The notes beneath the pieces are model-generated. The model ran no database searches. It had not been told where the DNA came from and was given only the letters and a program-made list of their open reading frames with translations. Of a stretch of 64,000 nt of DNA, positions 48,223-58,420 are shown in pieces. This DNA is from Avena insularis. Its lineage: Eukaryota > Streptophyta > Magnoliopsida > Poales > Poaceae. Numbering within the stretch: the stretch's first letter is position 1; every line of letters starts with the position of its first letter. Both the position numbers and the translations under genes were made by a program. The DNA is taken from positions 176,858,927 to 176,922,926 of the forward strand of contig CM042691.1 of NCBI GenBank assembly GCA_023614405.1, given 5' to 3'.

Positions 48223-49217
48223 TCGTGTGTTTGTGTGTGTTATGTCTAGGGTTGATATGAAAATGGTTGTACTCAGTTTTCCCCCTCTCATGATAACTCG
48301 TCCTCACTTTGGTTGCTACGCCCTGATTGATCGAGACTATTGTCATGCGGATCGTGCCCACCCATTTTTGATGCTCTGTGATCTAATGGGCAAGATAGCC
48401 CCCTCCCCCTCCTCTCTCTCTCTGGAGACGGACATCTCTATCCATGTGAAATAACGAGTTTGCCACCGATACTTTACTTCCATAATCTAGAAGGAAAGTG
48501 TACAAAGGCGTATAATTTTCGTATATGCGTGTCTATGCATTTCCTTTTATTCTCTGGAAATTATAAACTATTTTGATTTATATACACGAGGGTATATAAA
48601 AATATAAATAATGTGTGAATTTTCTAGTGCAGCAAGGGGCAAACATGGTGGCACGCTCGTCTAATCGGTTGCAACGAGTCCACCATGGCAGAAGTATGAT
48701 GCACTGTAATGTCGTGCCGGCGGGGGTCGAACGATGCATCCTCTGCACGCGTCGTACCCTTCACATTAGAGCGTGAAAATGCACGGGGTCTGGCTAGCCA
48801 TGCTTTAACCATTGTGTTTTAGGCGTCCCTCCTTTCGACCCTTCTACGAGAAGCAATCAATCGAGGCGTAGATTAAATAATCTGTCAAGTGGTCATGTCA
48901 CGCCTATGAAAAGCCTACTACTGCTCCAGCTGCAAACGGGAATGGGCCTCATAGTACCTCACCTACAATCTCACTTCTAGCTGGGGCCCATGGCATGAAA
49001 CATCCACGCGTCAGCCATAAGCCCTAGTGGGGCACCCAACTGATGAGCCTCGAGGCGGAGGGCCCTAGGAGGAGACTTAACAATGCCCCGTCTTTAAAAC
49101 CTACTCCTATGCATCGTCTCGCTCCCACGCATTAACCAATTCTCCCCGATCTAGCAAAACCCACAAACCTCATCATACAGCTCGAGGCCGAACAACCACC
49201 TTCCCCCTTCTGACGCT
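48223..49217. other. Intergenic, no gene seen
   Basis: About 1 kb with no supported coding frame. It has an AT-rich stretch (48480-48615). A TTTAAAA at 49093-49099 is a possible TATA box for the zf-XS gene starting at 49218. Confidence 0.5.
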
Positions 49218-50111
49218 ATGAAGCGAGTGCTTTTAGGTGAGTCTTCGGGTGTTGCCGCCGGGCTGCTTGCGCCTGCCACGGGCGATGTGGCGCCTCCCGC
49301 CGTAGATCTAGAGGAGATGCATGTAGCCCAGGGCGAGGAGGACATCCAGTTCGACCCTTATGAGGACTATGTGCTTGCGGGTGTAGAAGACTGCGGAGCC
49401 CCCGATGAGGGTGAGGAGTTCGACGAGCACGTTCCGCTCGTGTACCCGGAGGTACTTTTATTTCTCCATCCTTCTAGTTTACTGTTCATATTTTCTGGTC
49501 GGGCTGTAGAAGTACTACTACCGAATCTGTTCAAATGATCCGTATTCTACTGATCATGATCAAATGCACCATACAACCCGCTACATGCATATATTTAGTC
49601 TGTTCTGAATTACTCCACATTATACATTTAGGAGCGAGCTATGGAGACAGCCGTAATAAACCTGTATAATTGTGATGTGGTTTTCAAAGTAACTTGAAAT
49701 TTGTTGTTCGAATATCTATGCATGACCGACAAGTAAATTTATTTTGCTCATTTCTTTTGCATTTTTTGCATATTACAGGATGATTCAAGTGAGGTGGGCT
49801 CTGACAAGGAGTACAGGGACAACAAGAGCTGCCACGTCTTGAATAGTATCAAGAGCGGGAATATCCCTTTCCTCCCTCTAAGTGGGGGGCTCAGTTGCCC
49901 CTTCTGTATCAAAAGAGTCAACTCGAGGATGGACAGCATGATTCAGCATGTGGTTGGCATCGGTCAAATCCCCAATGCTTTACTCAAGCCAGCGACCAAG
50001 GCTAAGCACGCTGCGTATGGCAAATTCCTAAGAGAGTATGTCAGGACCGGCTGTGTATCCCCATCCTTCGGGATCAGCCAGATATGCCGCTCCAAGCCGG
50101 CCAAGAAGTGA
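49218..50111 (+). CDS. zf-XS zinc-finger protein (two exons)
   Basis: Exon 1 is 49218-49451 and exon 2 is 49779-50111, joined by a GT-AG intron in phase 0 to give 188 residues. The first half is acidic (Asp/Glu-rich, no domain). The second half holds one XS-type zinc finger: CPFC at residues 118-121, His 135 in MIQHVVG and His 155 in KAKHAAYGKF. The same finger is found in SGS3 and IDN2/FDM proteins of RNA-directed silencing, but those also have XS and coiled-coil domains that are absent here. It is probably a nucleic-acid- or protein-binding adaptor; function is inference. A second, damaged relative is on the minus strand at 61907-62838. Confidence 0.75.
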
Positions 50112-50637
50112 CCTTGCTATCTCCTATGACACCTAATAATTTTAAGTTGTTTCTTTCATTTCTAGAACATGAGACTATATGTGGTGTGTTGTACCGGATG
50201 CAATGTCTTTGCGCGTGCGCGTGTGTGTGTGTGTGTGAAATCCGTGTCGCCTCCCTCTCGATCCCCACGCCATCGCCAAGTTGCACGCACACCCTTCCTT
50301 CCTGGCACGACCATGCAATCGTAGCCCTGTGATATCGAAACCGATGGTGCTCGACCGGTCAAACTTGCTTCATGGTAGGTAAAGACCGTAGTCATGGTAA
50401 GTTCGATCTTCCCGGCCCTCCTCCCCCCTCCTCTTTTAACAAACGACCTCCTGGCCCCGCAGCCCTGCGCTTTGCAAATTATGTCGATGCCATTTGCATG
50501 TGGCAGCATCCAGAACTGACATGCAGTGTCTGGGTTTACTTTTCGTGGCTTGACATTTCTAAAAGTTTGGCCAAACTTTCTTGGCTTGACCATTCAAAAA
50601 ATATATATATAGAACTTAAGCCTTGGGATGGAGGGAG
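50112..50637. other. 3' flank with GC/GT microsatellite and a truncated Stowaway end
   Basis: A GCGCGTGCGC(GT)n tract lies at 50211-50237. At 50623-50637, TTGGGATGGAGGGAG is a right-end Stowaway terminus ending at a TA. Its left end was not found, so it appears truncated. Other open frames here are shadows. Confidence 0.6.
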
Positions 50638-50639
50638 TA

Positions 50640-50976
50640 CTCCCTCCCTCCCAGTTTAGGATGCACATAATTTGTTTTCAAGATTTCTCAAATTAGGATG
50701 CATATTGTGCATGGAAGCCTAGTGCTAACCTGACTCTTTTGCCCCTGATTAAATACTGCATGCAATTAACTTATTATACATTTCCCTTCCCACAATGATG
50801 ACTAACTAATGCACGCATGAGTTTTAATGGGGAGGCTCCACACGGTGGCATGCATGAGTAGTAATGAGTAAATCGGGAAAGGGTTAATTCAGTCCAAGAT
50901 TTTCCTCCACAACCTTGCATGCAATCTATTGGTATGCGTGTCAAAAACTATACGCATCCTAAATCAGGAAAGGGAG
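50640..50976. mobile_element. Stowaway MITE (Tc1/mariner type)
   Basis: 337 bp with terminal inverted repeats starting CTCCCTCC and ending GGGAG. The inner repeat GTTTAGGATGC pairs with GCATCCTAAAT. It is flanked by TA on both sides (50638-50639 and 50977-50978). It is non-coding and would depend on a mariner transposase. Its left TA is the same TA that ends the older Stowaway remnant. Confidence 0.88.
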
Positions 50977-50978
50977 TA

Positions 50979-51308
50979 TTACTGAATATAGCTACCTCAG
51001 ATTCTGGTGGGATCAAGAAGATCAGATGTCGCTCTCCACGAATGAGCACAATCTAAGGACAAATTGATAATATAAGATGCTAGCAAACTCGGCATATCGT
51101 GCTTGGCAGTAGTGGCATAGACATAATTCTTGTTATAATGAAGGTTATAGTCATAAACACACCCAGATTATAGTTCGAAAAGGTAATACACAACAGTTTA
51201 GAAGTGCTCACACATAGCTATCACACATTGTACTTCTGAAAGAACATGTTTTTGTAAACATAACAAGCCCCATACAAACACAACAATCATGCACTAAAAC
51301 TGGACATC
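50979..51308. other. 3' flank of the exonuclease gene, no gene seen
   Basis: About 330 bases, AT-rich, probably the 3' UTR and terminator of the minus-strand gene that stops at 51309. Confidence 0.5.
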
Positions 51309-52214
51309 CTAGCCAGTTGGAATGATTGGCAGAGAAGGCGACCAATCCCAGGATGTCTTTGGGCGCTTGCCCCGGCTGCTAGATTCCTCTCCATCATGGT
51401 ATCTGTGGTAAAACACTTGCCTTGGTGGTGGTTGAAGGGCATATTGCATGGAATGAAACACTTTGATCTGGCGGTACAGCTCGTGGCTAACATACCCGTC
51501 AATAGTAGCGTACTTCAGGTTAGGTTCAGAAAGCGGCTTATCCTCCAAGTAATCGTGCCTTAAACGCCTCCACCAACATATCGGGAGTTTGTCCTTCATG
51601 TCAGCATACCACGGGTCGATGAGATCGGCGGAAAGAGAGGCCATCCCAGTTCTGCTGCCTCTCATCCCTCGGATCCAGTAAATATCCTGGATGTCCACTC
51701 TGTACTCCTCTGGGATGAAAATTCCGAGAATCGGGCTCTTAAGCTGGCCATTGTTAGACCTGGTGTCAACACTAGTAAATGTTATCCGGTGGTTCACGAG
51801 AAAGTCACCAAAGAGCGACCTAATTCTTTCGCCCCACCTGCATGAAAATGGATTTAGACAAATAATGTAGCAAGAACTTTTGCAAACAAACGGCTCAGGA
51901 ACAAAATCATAGCAACATGTACCTGTTCCCATCACCCCCTTCTCGCAAAAAGGCTGGTAAATGAGGACATGATCCTTCATGGAGAGTTGCATCACGGTGA
52001 TCCTGTGGCGATCTCTGCTGTACTCGAGGTCGAGACCCACGAACCTGAACCCGCTTTCTTGCAACGGCAGCCAATTCTTGTACTGGGCAATAGTGCGGTT
52101 CACCGTCTCAGGGTCGGTGGTGTAGACAACACTGAGCTTCTTCCCACCGTGGACTTCTATGTCGAAGTACGCGGTCCCTATCAGGCCGTCGTTTTTGACA
52201 TACCACGGGTCCAT
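51309..52214 (-). CDS. DEDDy 3'-5' exonuclease-like protein (WEX/RNase H fold)
   Basis: Likely a 3'-5' exonuclease of the WRN-exonuclease/WEX group, acting on RNA or DNA ends. ATG 52214 is the first Met in frame. Exo I is FVGLDLEYS (D62, E64), Exo II is near FTSVDTRS, and Exo III is YATID (Y235, D239), the DEDDy pattern. There is also a VDIQD segment and a basic C-terminal tail (RGKRPKTSWDW). A typical GT-AG intron can be drawn at 51838-51922 (85 nt). Removing it puts the two halves out of frame unless the C5 run at 51935-51939 has the wrong length. Retaining it leaves one uninterrupted 301-aa frame. It is transcribed away from the B3 gene, sharing a ~700-bp upstream region. Confidence 0.75.
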   Translation of the reverse strand: MDPWYVKNDGLIGTAYFDIEVHGGKKLSVVYTTDPETVNRTIAQYKNWLPLQESGFRFVGLDLEYSRDRHRITVMQLSMKDHVLIYQPFCEKGVMGTGTCCYDFVPEPFVCKSSCYIICLNPFSCRWGERIRSLFGDFLVNHRITFTSVDTRSNNGQLKSPILGIFIPEEYRVDIQDIYWIRGMRGSRTGMASLSADLIDPWYADMKDKLPICWWRRLRHDYLEDKPLSEPNLKYATIDGYVSHELYRQIKVFHSMQYALQPPPRQVFYHRYHDGEESSSRGKRPKTSWDWSPSLPIIPTG

Positions 52215-52456
52215 GACTACATGCAAGAGGAAAAGGACACGGAGGAAGAGGCTGATGCCGTGGCGGTGGAAATGGATGGGGCCGGGGAAGAGGAAGACGA
52301 TGAGGTCATGGAGGAGGAAAGGAGACGGAGAAGAGAGAAACTACCTATTGCAAGATTTCAATTGCCCTTCCTAGTATGTGGAATGGTGCACGACCATTCA
52401 TAGTGGGGTGGAAGTGGAGAAAAACGGCGGTTCTATGAGGCGACGATAGAGCTGCC

Positions 52457-52564
52457 TGAAATTGGTTCCGCGCCACTAGCATATAGTGGAATCAAGGTCT
52501 GCCATGCACGATCTAAGTCAAACTTAGTCGCGTTCCGACCTTCACTCTCTAACATGTGGGCCCC
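52457..52564 (+). promoter_or_regulatory. Shared upstream module, copy 1
   Basis: Begins TGAAATTGGTTCCGCGCCAC and continues with AGTGGAATC, GCCATGCACGATC and a 'catgtgggcccc' end. It matches modules at 54088-54352 and 58057-58288. It is 352 bases upstream of the B3 start and 243 bases from the divergent exonuclease start. Confidence 0.7.
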
Positions 52565-52588
52565 TACATTTAGCAGTCGCATAGAGCA

Positions 52589-52595
52589 TATATAG
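52589..52595 (+). promoter_or_regulatory. Putative TATA box for the B3 gene
   Basis: TATATAG 321 bases before the B3 ATG and just after the shared module. It implies a long 5' UTR; position only, unproven. Confidence 0.4.
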
Positions 52596-52915
52596 TTTTA
52601 GAAACCAGACTAGTCAGTGAACCAGTGAGGTGACTCTGAGACACTGGCACAAGGCTGACCGGCGGTAGCCTGTGTCATCAATGGCGATGCGACGACACGC
52701 TGACTAACTGGACGACACGCTCTCCACCGCCGCTGCAGGCGCTGCCCGACGCCTGCCCTACTGACTAGACACTTCAATGCCCCTCTTCGGCCTCCCCACC
52801 GGCATCCGATGCCGCCCCCTTTTAACGGGGCACCCGTGGCCATCTTCTCCCACATAGAACGGAACACCATCCCTCTCCTCCTTCCCCTTTCCTTCTCCAC
52901 TGCTTGCAGCTAGCC

Positions 52916-53392
52916 ATGGCCAGCGACGCTGGGTTAAGGGGAGGCCATGGAGGCCATGGACGCCGAGGGAGGCGTGGAGGACGCGGCCATCTCATAGTGC
53001 CATCACGCGCTCCCTCAACGTCGTCGTCGCCGGAAGATTTCAACCCAGGCACCCAGTTCGCCGTGGCCATCCACCATGGCATGCCGCGTGACAGGCTGCC
53101 CCTGCCCCGCGGGTTCGTGGCGCTGATCGGCGACGAGTCGCCACCGCTCGCAATGCTGCGGGCAAATGGCTTCAGGACAGGCAGGTACCCAGTCGACATG
53201 CAGTCTGACCACCTCGGCCAGATGTACCTCGGCAACAGCTGGGAGAGCTTCACCCGCTTGCACCAGATCGAAGAGGGCAACATCATCGTCTTCAAGTATG
53301 ACGGTGAAGGAAAGTTTGGCGTCAGCGTCTTCGACCACACCATGTGCCGCCGCTGCTACCACTCTGACTCCTCCTCCGACTCCGATGAGTAG
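52916..53392 (+). CDS. B3 DNA-binding domain protein (single exon)
   Basis: Likely a nuclear DNA-binding protein of the plant-specific B3 superfamily. 158 residues from ATG 52916, a good context (agccATGGcc), to TAG 53390. Residues 8-24 are Arg/Gly-rich (RGGHGGHGRRGRRGG). The B3 fold spans about 45-141, with LPLPRGFVALIGDE, GQMYLGNSWESFTRLHQIEE, GNIIVFKYDGEGKFGVSVFD typical of the REM-like group. The C-terminus is a Ser/Asp tail. The coding sequence is very GC-rich at third positions, as in many grass genes. The frame is intact. It is convergent with the small gene at 53536-53955. Confidence 0.85.
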   Translation: MASDAGLRGGHGGHGRRGRRGGRGHLIVPSRAPSTSSSPEDFNPGTQFAVAIHHGMPRDRLPLPRGFVALIGDESPPLAMLRANGFRTGRYPVDMQSDHLGQMYLGNSWESFTRLHQIEEGNIIVFKYDGEGKFGVSVFDHTMCRRCYHSDSSSDSDE

Positions 53393-53535
53393 GCTAGGCT
53401 GTGCGCGCACCATGTATGATGTATGAATGTAGGCACTGGACATTTGAAATGAAAATATTTATGCAAGCCCTAAAACATCGTTACAACATAAGACTACGCG
53501 CGGCCACCGGTACTAGGGGCGGCGGCTACGGCGGG

Positions 53536-53955
53536 TCAGATACACAATTCGTCATTGAGAGAATTGATGAGCGCTTGTTGCGTATGCACCTCCTCTTCAG
53601 CTTGGTCGAGGCAGGCACGCAGGGAAGCATCGTTAGGATTGGCCCCCACCGCTCCCCGGAGGTCACCACGCACCAATCCAAGCTGCTCCAATTGCCGGTA
53701 TTCCGACAGAAACATGCGTTCCACCACTGCCGTCTTGAAAGGCTCGCATGTGGTCTCGTGATAGCTGTAGAAAGGGCGAACCAGCGGTGTGCCCATCATG
53801 TAAATTGGCGGGCGCCCAGGATTCGGAGGAGGAAGCGCGCCCGGCAACTATGGCGGATTCAGCCACCACGACGGTAGAGGCCGCTCGGGCACCTCTTCTC
53901 TGCCGGCATCGGGGTTGCCACGGATCTCTTCGTGTCGACGCTGGCGGCCAGGCAT
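53536..53955 (-). pseudogene. Unrecognised small protein gene, one nonsense codon
   Basis: I do not recognise the family. From ATG 53955 the frame runs 139 codons to 53536 with a single TAG at codon 36 (53848-53850), possibly a TGG to TAG change. The N-terminus is Arg-rich (MPGRQRRHEEIR). The middle is Pro-rich with a PPIYMMGTPLVRPFYSYHET segment. The C-terminal 60 residues look helical (ERMFLSEYRQLEQLGLVRGD, then ANPNDASLR). Continuation of coherent composition across the stop is why I treat the two parts as one gene. It could be a lineage-specific grass protein. Confidence 0.45.
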
Positions 53956-54087
53956 GGTGGTTTTTTGTGTTGTGTGTTGCGCGGGTATGGTCGAAGATCG
54001 CTCGGGACCTCCCACTTTTATGGCCGCGCCTGGACGCGGCGGGAAACGCTGAGCACTCACGGAAAGTGGCGGGAAAGAAAGGCGGGA

Positions 54088-54352
54088 GCGCTGGATGAAA
54101 TTGGTTCCACGCCACCTGCATGTAGTGGAATCGAGGTCCGCCATGCACGATCCAATTCAAATGTACTCACGTTTGCGCGTGCATTCACTCGTTGACAGGT
54201 GGACCCCACATTCCCCTCAAGATTAATTTTTTAACTTCCTTTCATGAAATTGGTTCTTTGCCACTTGCATGCAGTCTAATGTACTCACGTTAGATGGTCC
54301 CCTTCCCACCCTCACTAATTACGCCCCTTCCTTTCCTTCCACGCGGACGAGA
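54088..54352 (+). promoter_or_regulatory. Shared upstream module, copies 2 and 3 (partly duplicated)
   Basis: Starts GCGCTGGATGAAATTGGTTCC, and a second partial copy starts at 54245. It ends with CCCACCCTCACTAATTACG and CCACGCGGACGAGAC, also found in copy 4. It lies between the divergent unknown gene (53955) and the second exonuclease copy (54847). Confidence 0.7.
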
Positions 54353-54587
54353 CATGTGTATGCGCAATTAAATTGCATGCTAGGATTTGACACGTGATAA
54401 GTAGTGATGCATAGCACATGAGCTATAGGTGACACAATGGACATGACTAAACGACCGATAGCTTGAATTGACGTGACAACACAAGACTCATATATCCTCC
54501 TTATTATTCTTTTTAATGAGGGCACCTTTTAAATATTTGTTTACTCAGAAGATGGAACGGCCGCCACCACGTGTCTCAACAAGTTCA

Positions 54588-54846
54588 TCTGAATCGCGGC
54601 GACGGTTCCAGCATATCCCCTGTTTCGAAGAAAGCCCTCTTCCTCTTCCTCCTGTCCTCTGTCTTCTCCTTCCCATCTGTTGTTCTTTCAGTCTTCTCTT
54701 TACCGCTGCCACACTTCTCCACAAGGACGTCTGAATCGCAGCGACGGTTCTAGCCTCCCTTTTGTTTCGCCGAAAGCCTTCTTCTTACTCATGTCCTCTA
54801 TCTTCTGCATCCCATCTGTTGTTCTTTCTGTCTACTTCTTGCCGCC
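54588..54846 (+). repeat. Tandem duplication in the 5' region of the second exonuclease gene
   Basis: Copies at 54588-54710 and 54730-54846 (offset 142) share TCTGAATCGC, GCGACGGTTC, GAAAGCC, CCATCTGTTGTTCTTTC and a final 'ccgctgcc' or 'gccgcc'. The second copy ends exactly at the ATG. Confidence 0.8.
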
Positions 54847-56366
54847 ATGGAAGGTCACACTCGAGAGACAAACTTCACTTCCCATGGCAATATAGAGATA
54901 CATGTCGTCTACACCAACGAGGAGGATATAGTTGTGCGAGTACTGGGGATGTACACGGAATGGCTTGACAAGGATGAGGACAAGTTTTGTCGGATTGGAT
55001 CTCAAGTACACCAAGGAGGAGGAATACGACGAAAAACAGGTCGCCGTTGTTCAACTGGCACTGAGGCAACACGTCCTCATCTACCACTACTCCTGGTTTG
55101 TATATCTTATCTCTTTAGTTTACCACTTTCAGGGTTTTCTTACTTTTAATGGTCACTTGTATGATTTTAATCAGTTGATCTTGCCTTTACTAAACATTCT
55201 TAGTCCTAAATTTTCTCAAATGTTGTTCTCGCAAATACTGCAATCTTTTGAAATGCTCATATTGCATTTACTGAATTCTATTGGTACCAAATGAATTATG
55301 ACTATATAACTTTCAGGGTGTTCACCTTGGTTTGACTAAATTTTTGTAGTTTCAATTTTTATTCAGGATGTGTTATTGCATTTTCTAAATAGTTTTAGTC
55401 CCAAATTTTATTATAGTGGGGATCTTGCAAGTACTACATTTTTGCAACTAGTGAATTTTATTGCATATGGAATCTATCCACTTGGTCATGTTGCAACTAC
55501 TGAATTTTATTAGTACCAAAATAAATTATGACAAGCCATACTTGAGAGTCTTGATTTTTCATTTACTAAAATTTTGTACCTTTAAAATATATTCTGAGAT
55601 GATGATCTTGCATGGACAACATTTGTAGTTACTCATTTTGTCATTGTTTTGGCCATGCATTTTATGATGACAAACTACATACTTACAGGACTGACAAGAA
55701 GTGTCCGGCGTTGTGCCAATTCCTTGTGCATAAAGGAATTGTTTTTTGCATAGTCGACAAAAGATCTGATTTTGTCATGTTTTATCACGCGGGAATCATA
55801 ATTCCTGAGCACAAGTGGATCGATATTCAAGATCTTGTCAAGATCAAAGGGGGCTGGAAGGGGGATGGAATGGCTAGTCTCGCGGCTAGAATCATCGATC
55901 CATCATACACCAAAATGAAGGAAGTTTTCCCTGAAGATATGCACGTTTTTGGGAGGAGACGCCGTTGTCTTTTATAAACCTGAAGTATGCACCCATAGAT
56001 GCTTACGTGACCTACCGGCTGTATGCTCGGATCCATTTCTTTCAAACTTTCCTCGTGTTTTGCCCCAGTTGCAAGAGGGAAGACAAGCAAAGGGGAGGAC
56101 TCTGTCGGAAATGCAGAATAGCTGAGCGTGACGCTGAAACTACAAAGAGAGAGGCTGCAGCTGATACCGCAAACAGAGAGGCTGCAGCTGAAGCCGTAAA
56201 GAGAGAGGCCACAGCTGAAGATAGGGAAGCCATGACACCTTCCAGGTGGGATGAACTTTTATCTCGTCAGCGGTGGGAGGCCAATAACACAAGCGACAAA
56301 TGGAATGATGGTCGTTGGTCTCCTAAGAAAGATGGCAAGCGCATAAATTGGTCTGATGAGGAGTGA
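54847..56366 (+). pseudogene. Second DEDDy exonuclease-like gene, two frameshifts and altered catalytic Glu
   Basis: Paralogue of the gene at 51309-52214. Exon 1 is 54847-55095 and exon 2 is 55689-56366, with a GT-AG intron of 593 bases. Exo I reads FVGLDLKYT, so the second acidic residue is Lys. Exo II has a CIVDKRS segment, and Exo III is YAPID. The C-terminus is extended by a CPSC...CRKC zinc-ribbon-like motif and 12-residue repeats (KREAAADTANRE type), ending at TGA 56364-56366. The frame shifts at a T4 run (54985-54988) and at a T5 run (55946-55950). If both are sequencing errors the gene is intact but probably catalytically weak or inactive; if real it is a pseudogene. Confidence 0.72.
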
Positions 56367-56525
56367 ATTAAATTTTACTAGTTTCAGTTATGTTTCTGTA
56401 TATGTCTGGTAGCTTCTCAAGTACTTCTGTTGGTCATGTGTAATTATTAGTGTACGAACTTCTGTTGGTCATGTAGTATGGGAATCATCATGACTTATTG
56501 TGTAATTATATACCTGTGTTTGCTC
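56367..56525 (+). other. 3' flank of the second exonuclease gene
   Basis: Short AT-rich sequence with a 'cttctgttggtcatgt' pair (56427 and 56460), a small direct duplication. Probably 3' UTR. Confidence 0.5.
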
Positions 56526-57640
56526 CACGGTATGTAATGATGATAGCATGCATTCTATCTTGCCATGTTGTTTTGATAATTTAAAAATTTCACCCTCAAA
56601 CTCAAAAACATGATTTAATTTGTGAAGCAAGTACAGACACTACAATTCGAATCCTTATAAATGCATGTTTGTGTGGTCGAACATCATATTTGGACCCTGT
56701 TTTAACCAAACATTGTAAATTTCATAATAAAATTGGAAATTCTCACATTCTTGTGAAACCTTGAAATTAGGTCATTGTGTGGTAAATACTTTGCAAGAAA
56801 AATGTCAAACATTAAAAAATGCCCCATAGCGGTCCACTATCAAATGTGGGATAGTTAGCTCAACGAGCATGTCCAACTACTCGATACAACCACTTGTGTA
56901 CCATTTTTCATCTACCTTTCTTCAAATGGACCCAAATTTGGCACAAGGGTGTATCACCATGTACCTAATGATGCTAGCATTCTATCTAGCCATTATGGTT
57001 TCAAAATTTTAAAAAATCACCCTCAAACTCATAAACATGGTTTCATTCTTCAAGCAAGTACCAAAAAGTAAAATTTGAAACCTTCAGATGCTTGTGTGGT
57101 TGTACATCACATTGGGACCAGATAACATCACTTATACTTTTCAGATGCTTTCACAATCTCTCGAAGGACTCAGGTTAACCCTAGGTTGACCAAGCCTTGT
57201 AAATTTCATATTAAATTGAGGAATTCTCCTGGAAACCTTCAAATTTGTTCATTTGTGTGGCAAATACATTGAATAAAAATGACAAACTTTTGAAAAAATG
57301 TCCCCCTAGCAGTCCACTCTGTAATGTGGGGGTAGTTAGGTCAACGATCATGTCCGACTACTCGAAGAGCAACTTGTGTACCATGTTTTCATCTACCATT
57401 CTTCAAATGGACTCAAATTTGGAACAAGGGGGTATCACCACATTCTTAATGATGGTAGCATTGTATCTAGCCATTTTGGTTTGAAAATTTCACCCTCAAA
57501 CTCAAAAAGGGCTTTCATTTGTGAAGCAAATACCAAAACTACAATTTGAAACCTTCTAGTTGCATGCTTGTGTGGTTTTACATCACATTGGGATCACAGA
57601 AGATCAAATGTACTTTTGAGATGCTTTTACCATACCACAA
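56526..57640. repeat. Tandem repeat, ~430-485-bp period, about 2.4 copies
   Basis: Landmarks 'taatgatg.tagcatt', 'caccctcaaactca', 'tgtaaatttcat', 'agttag.tcaacga' and 'cttcaaatgga' recur in order at offsets of about 431 and 483. No coding frame. Family not recognised. Confidence 0.75.
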
Positions 57641-58050
57641 TGATCCACATGACCACACACACTCAAGTGGATGTTGTGATGCATCTTATGTCCCACGAGT
57701 GCATCATTCCATATGTGGCAGCTGCATCACAGTGGCTTTCTAGCGATTTATGACCATGGTTTGACACATGGAGTCCCCAGAGTCATTTGCATATGTTTTT
57801 TTCAAACCACAATGATCCACACAATCACACACACTACAATGGATGTGGTGATACAACTTCTGGGATTTATGACCATGGTTTGACACATGGACTCCATAGA
57901 TTCATTGCATGTGTTTTTTTACCAAACCACAATGATCCACACGACAACATACACTCAAGTGGATGTGGTGATGCAACTTCTATCACAGTGGTGCATCATT
58001 CCATATCTCCATGTGGTAGCTGCATTGCTAGTGATGCTCTTTACATGGTG
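57641..58050. repeat. Degenerate repeat, ~120-170-bp units, three copies
   Basis: Copies near 57634, 57808 and 57930 share ACCACAATGATCCACA, CACACACTC/ACATACACTC and GTGGATGTGGTGATGCA or variants. Two also share a 'tttatgaccatggtttgacacatgga' segment. Confidence 0.7.
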
Positions 58051-58056
58051 ACCCAA

Positions 58057-58288
58057 GCGCTGGATGAAATTGGTTCCGCGCCACTTGCATGCAGTGGAAT
58101 CGAGGTCCACCATGCATGATCCAAGTCAAAGTGTACTCACGTTTGCGCATGCCGATGTTCCCTCGCTGATGGGTGGGACCATACATTTCCCCTCACAATT
58201 TATTTTTGCACCCCCTTTAGACGGTCCCCGTGCCCACCCTCACTAATTACACCCACAACACCCCCTCGTATTCCACGCGGACAAGACT
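58057..58288 (+). promoter_or_regulatory. Shared upstream module, copy 4
   Basis: Full-length copy, starting GCGCTGGATGAAATTGGTTCC and ending CCACGCGGACAAGACTGG, 133 bases before the F-box/DUF295 ATG. Confidence 0.72.
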
Positions 58289-58420
58289 GGCGGCGGGGGT
58301 TCCTCACTCCCTACTCAAACAACTGCTTCCCTCCCTGATTCCATCCCCTCACGAATCCATATGCCTCCGGATCACACCACATCCATTAATCTGCCTAATT
58401 CCGGCCTCCATTTGCCGCCA

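Noticed and set aside
48605..48632. TTTCTAGTGC resembling a CACTA transposon terminus (read on the minus strand)
   Set aside because: No matching opposite terminus or 3-bp target duplication was found nearby.
51969..52403. 144-aa plus-strand open frame over the exonuclease start
   Set aside because: It overlaps the exonuclease exon in antisense; its acidic tail reflects a pyrimidine-rich 5' UTR on the other strand.
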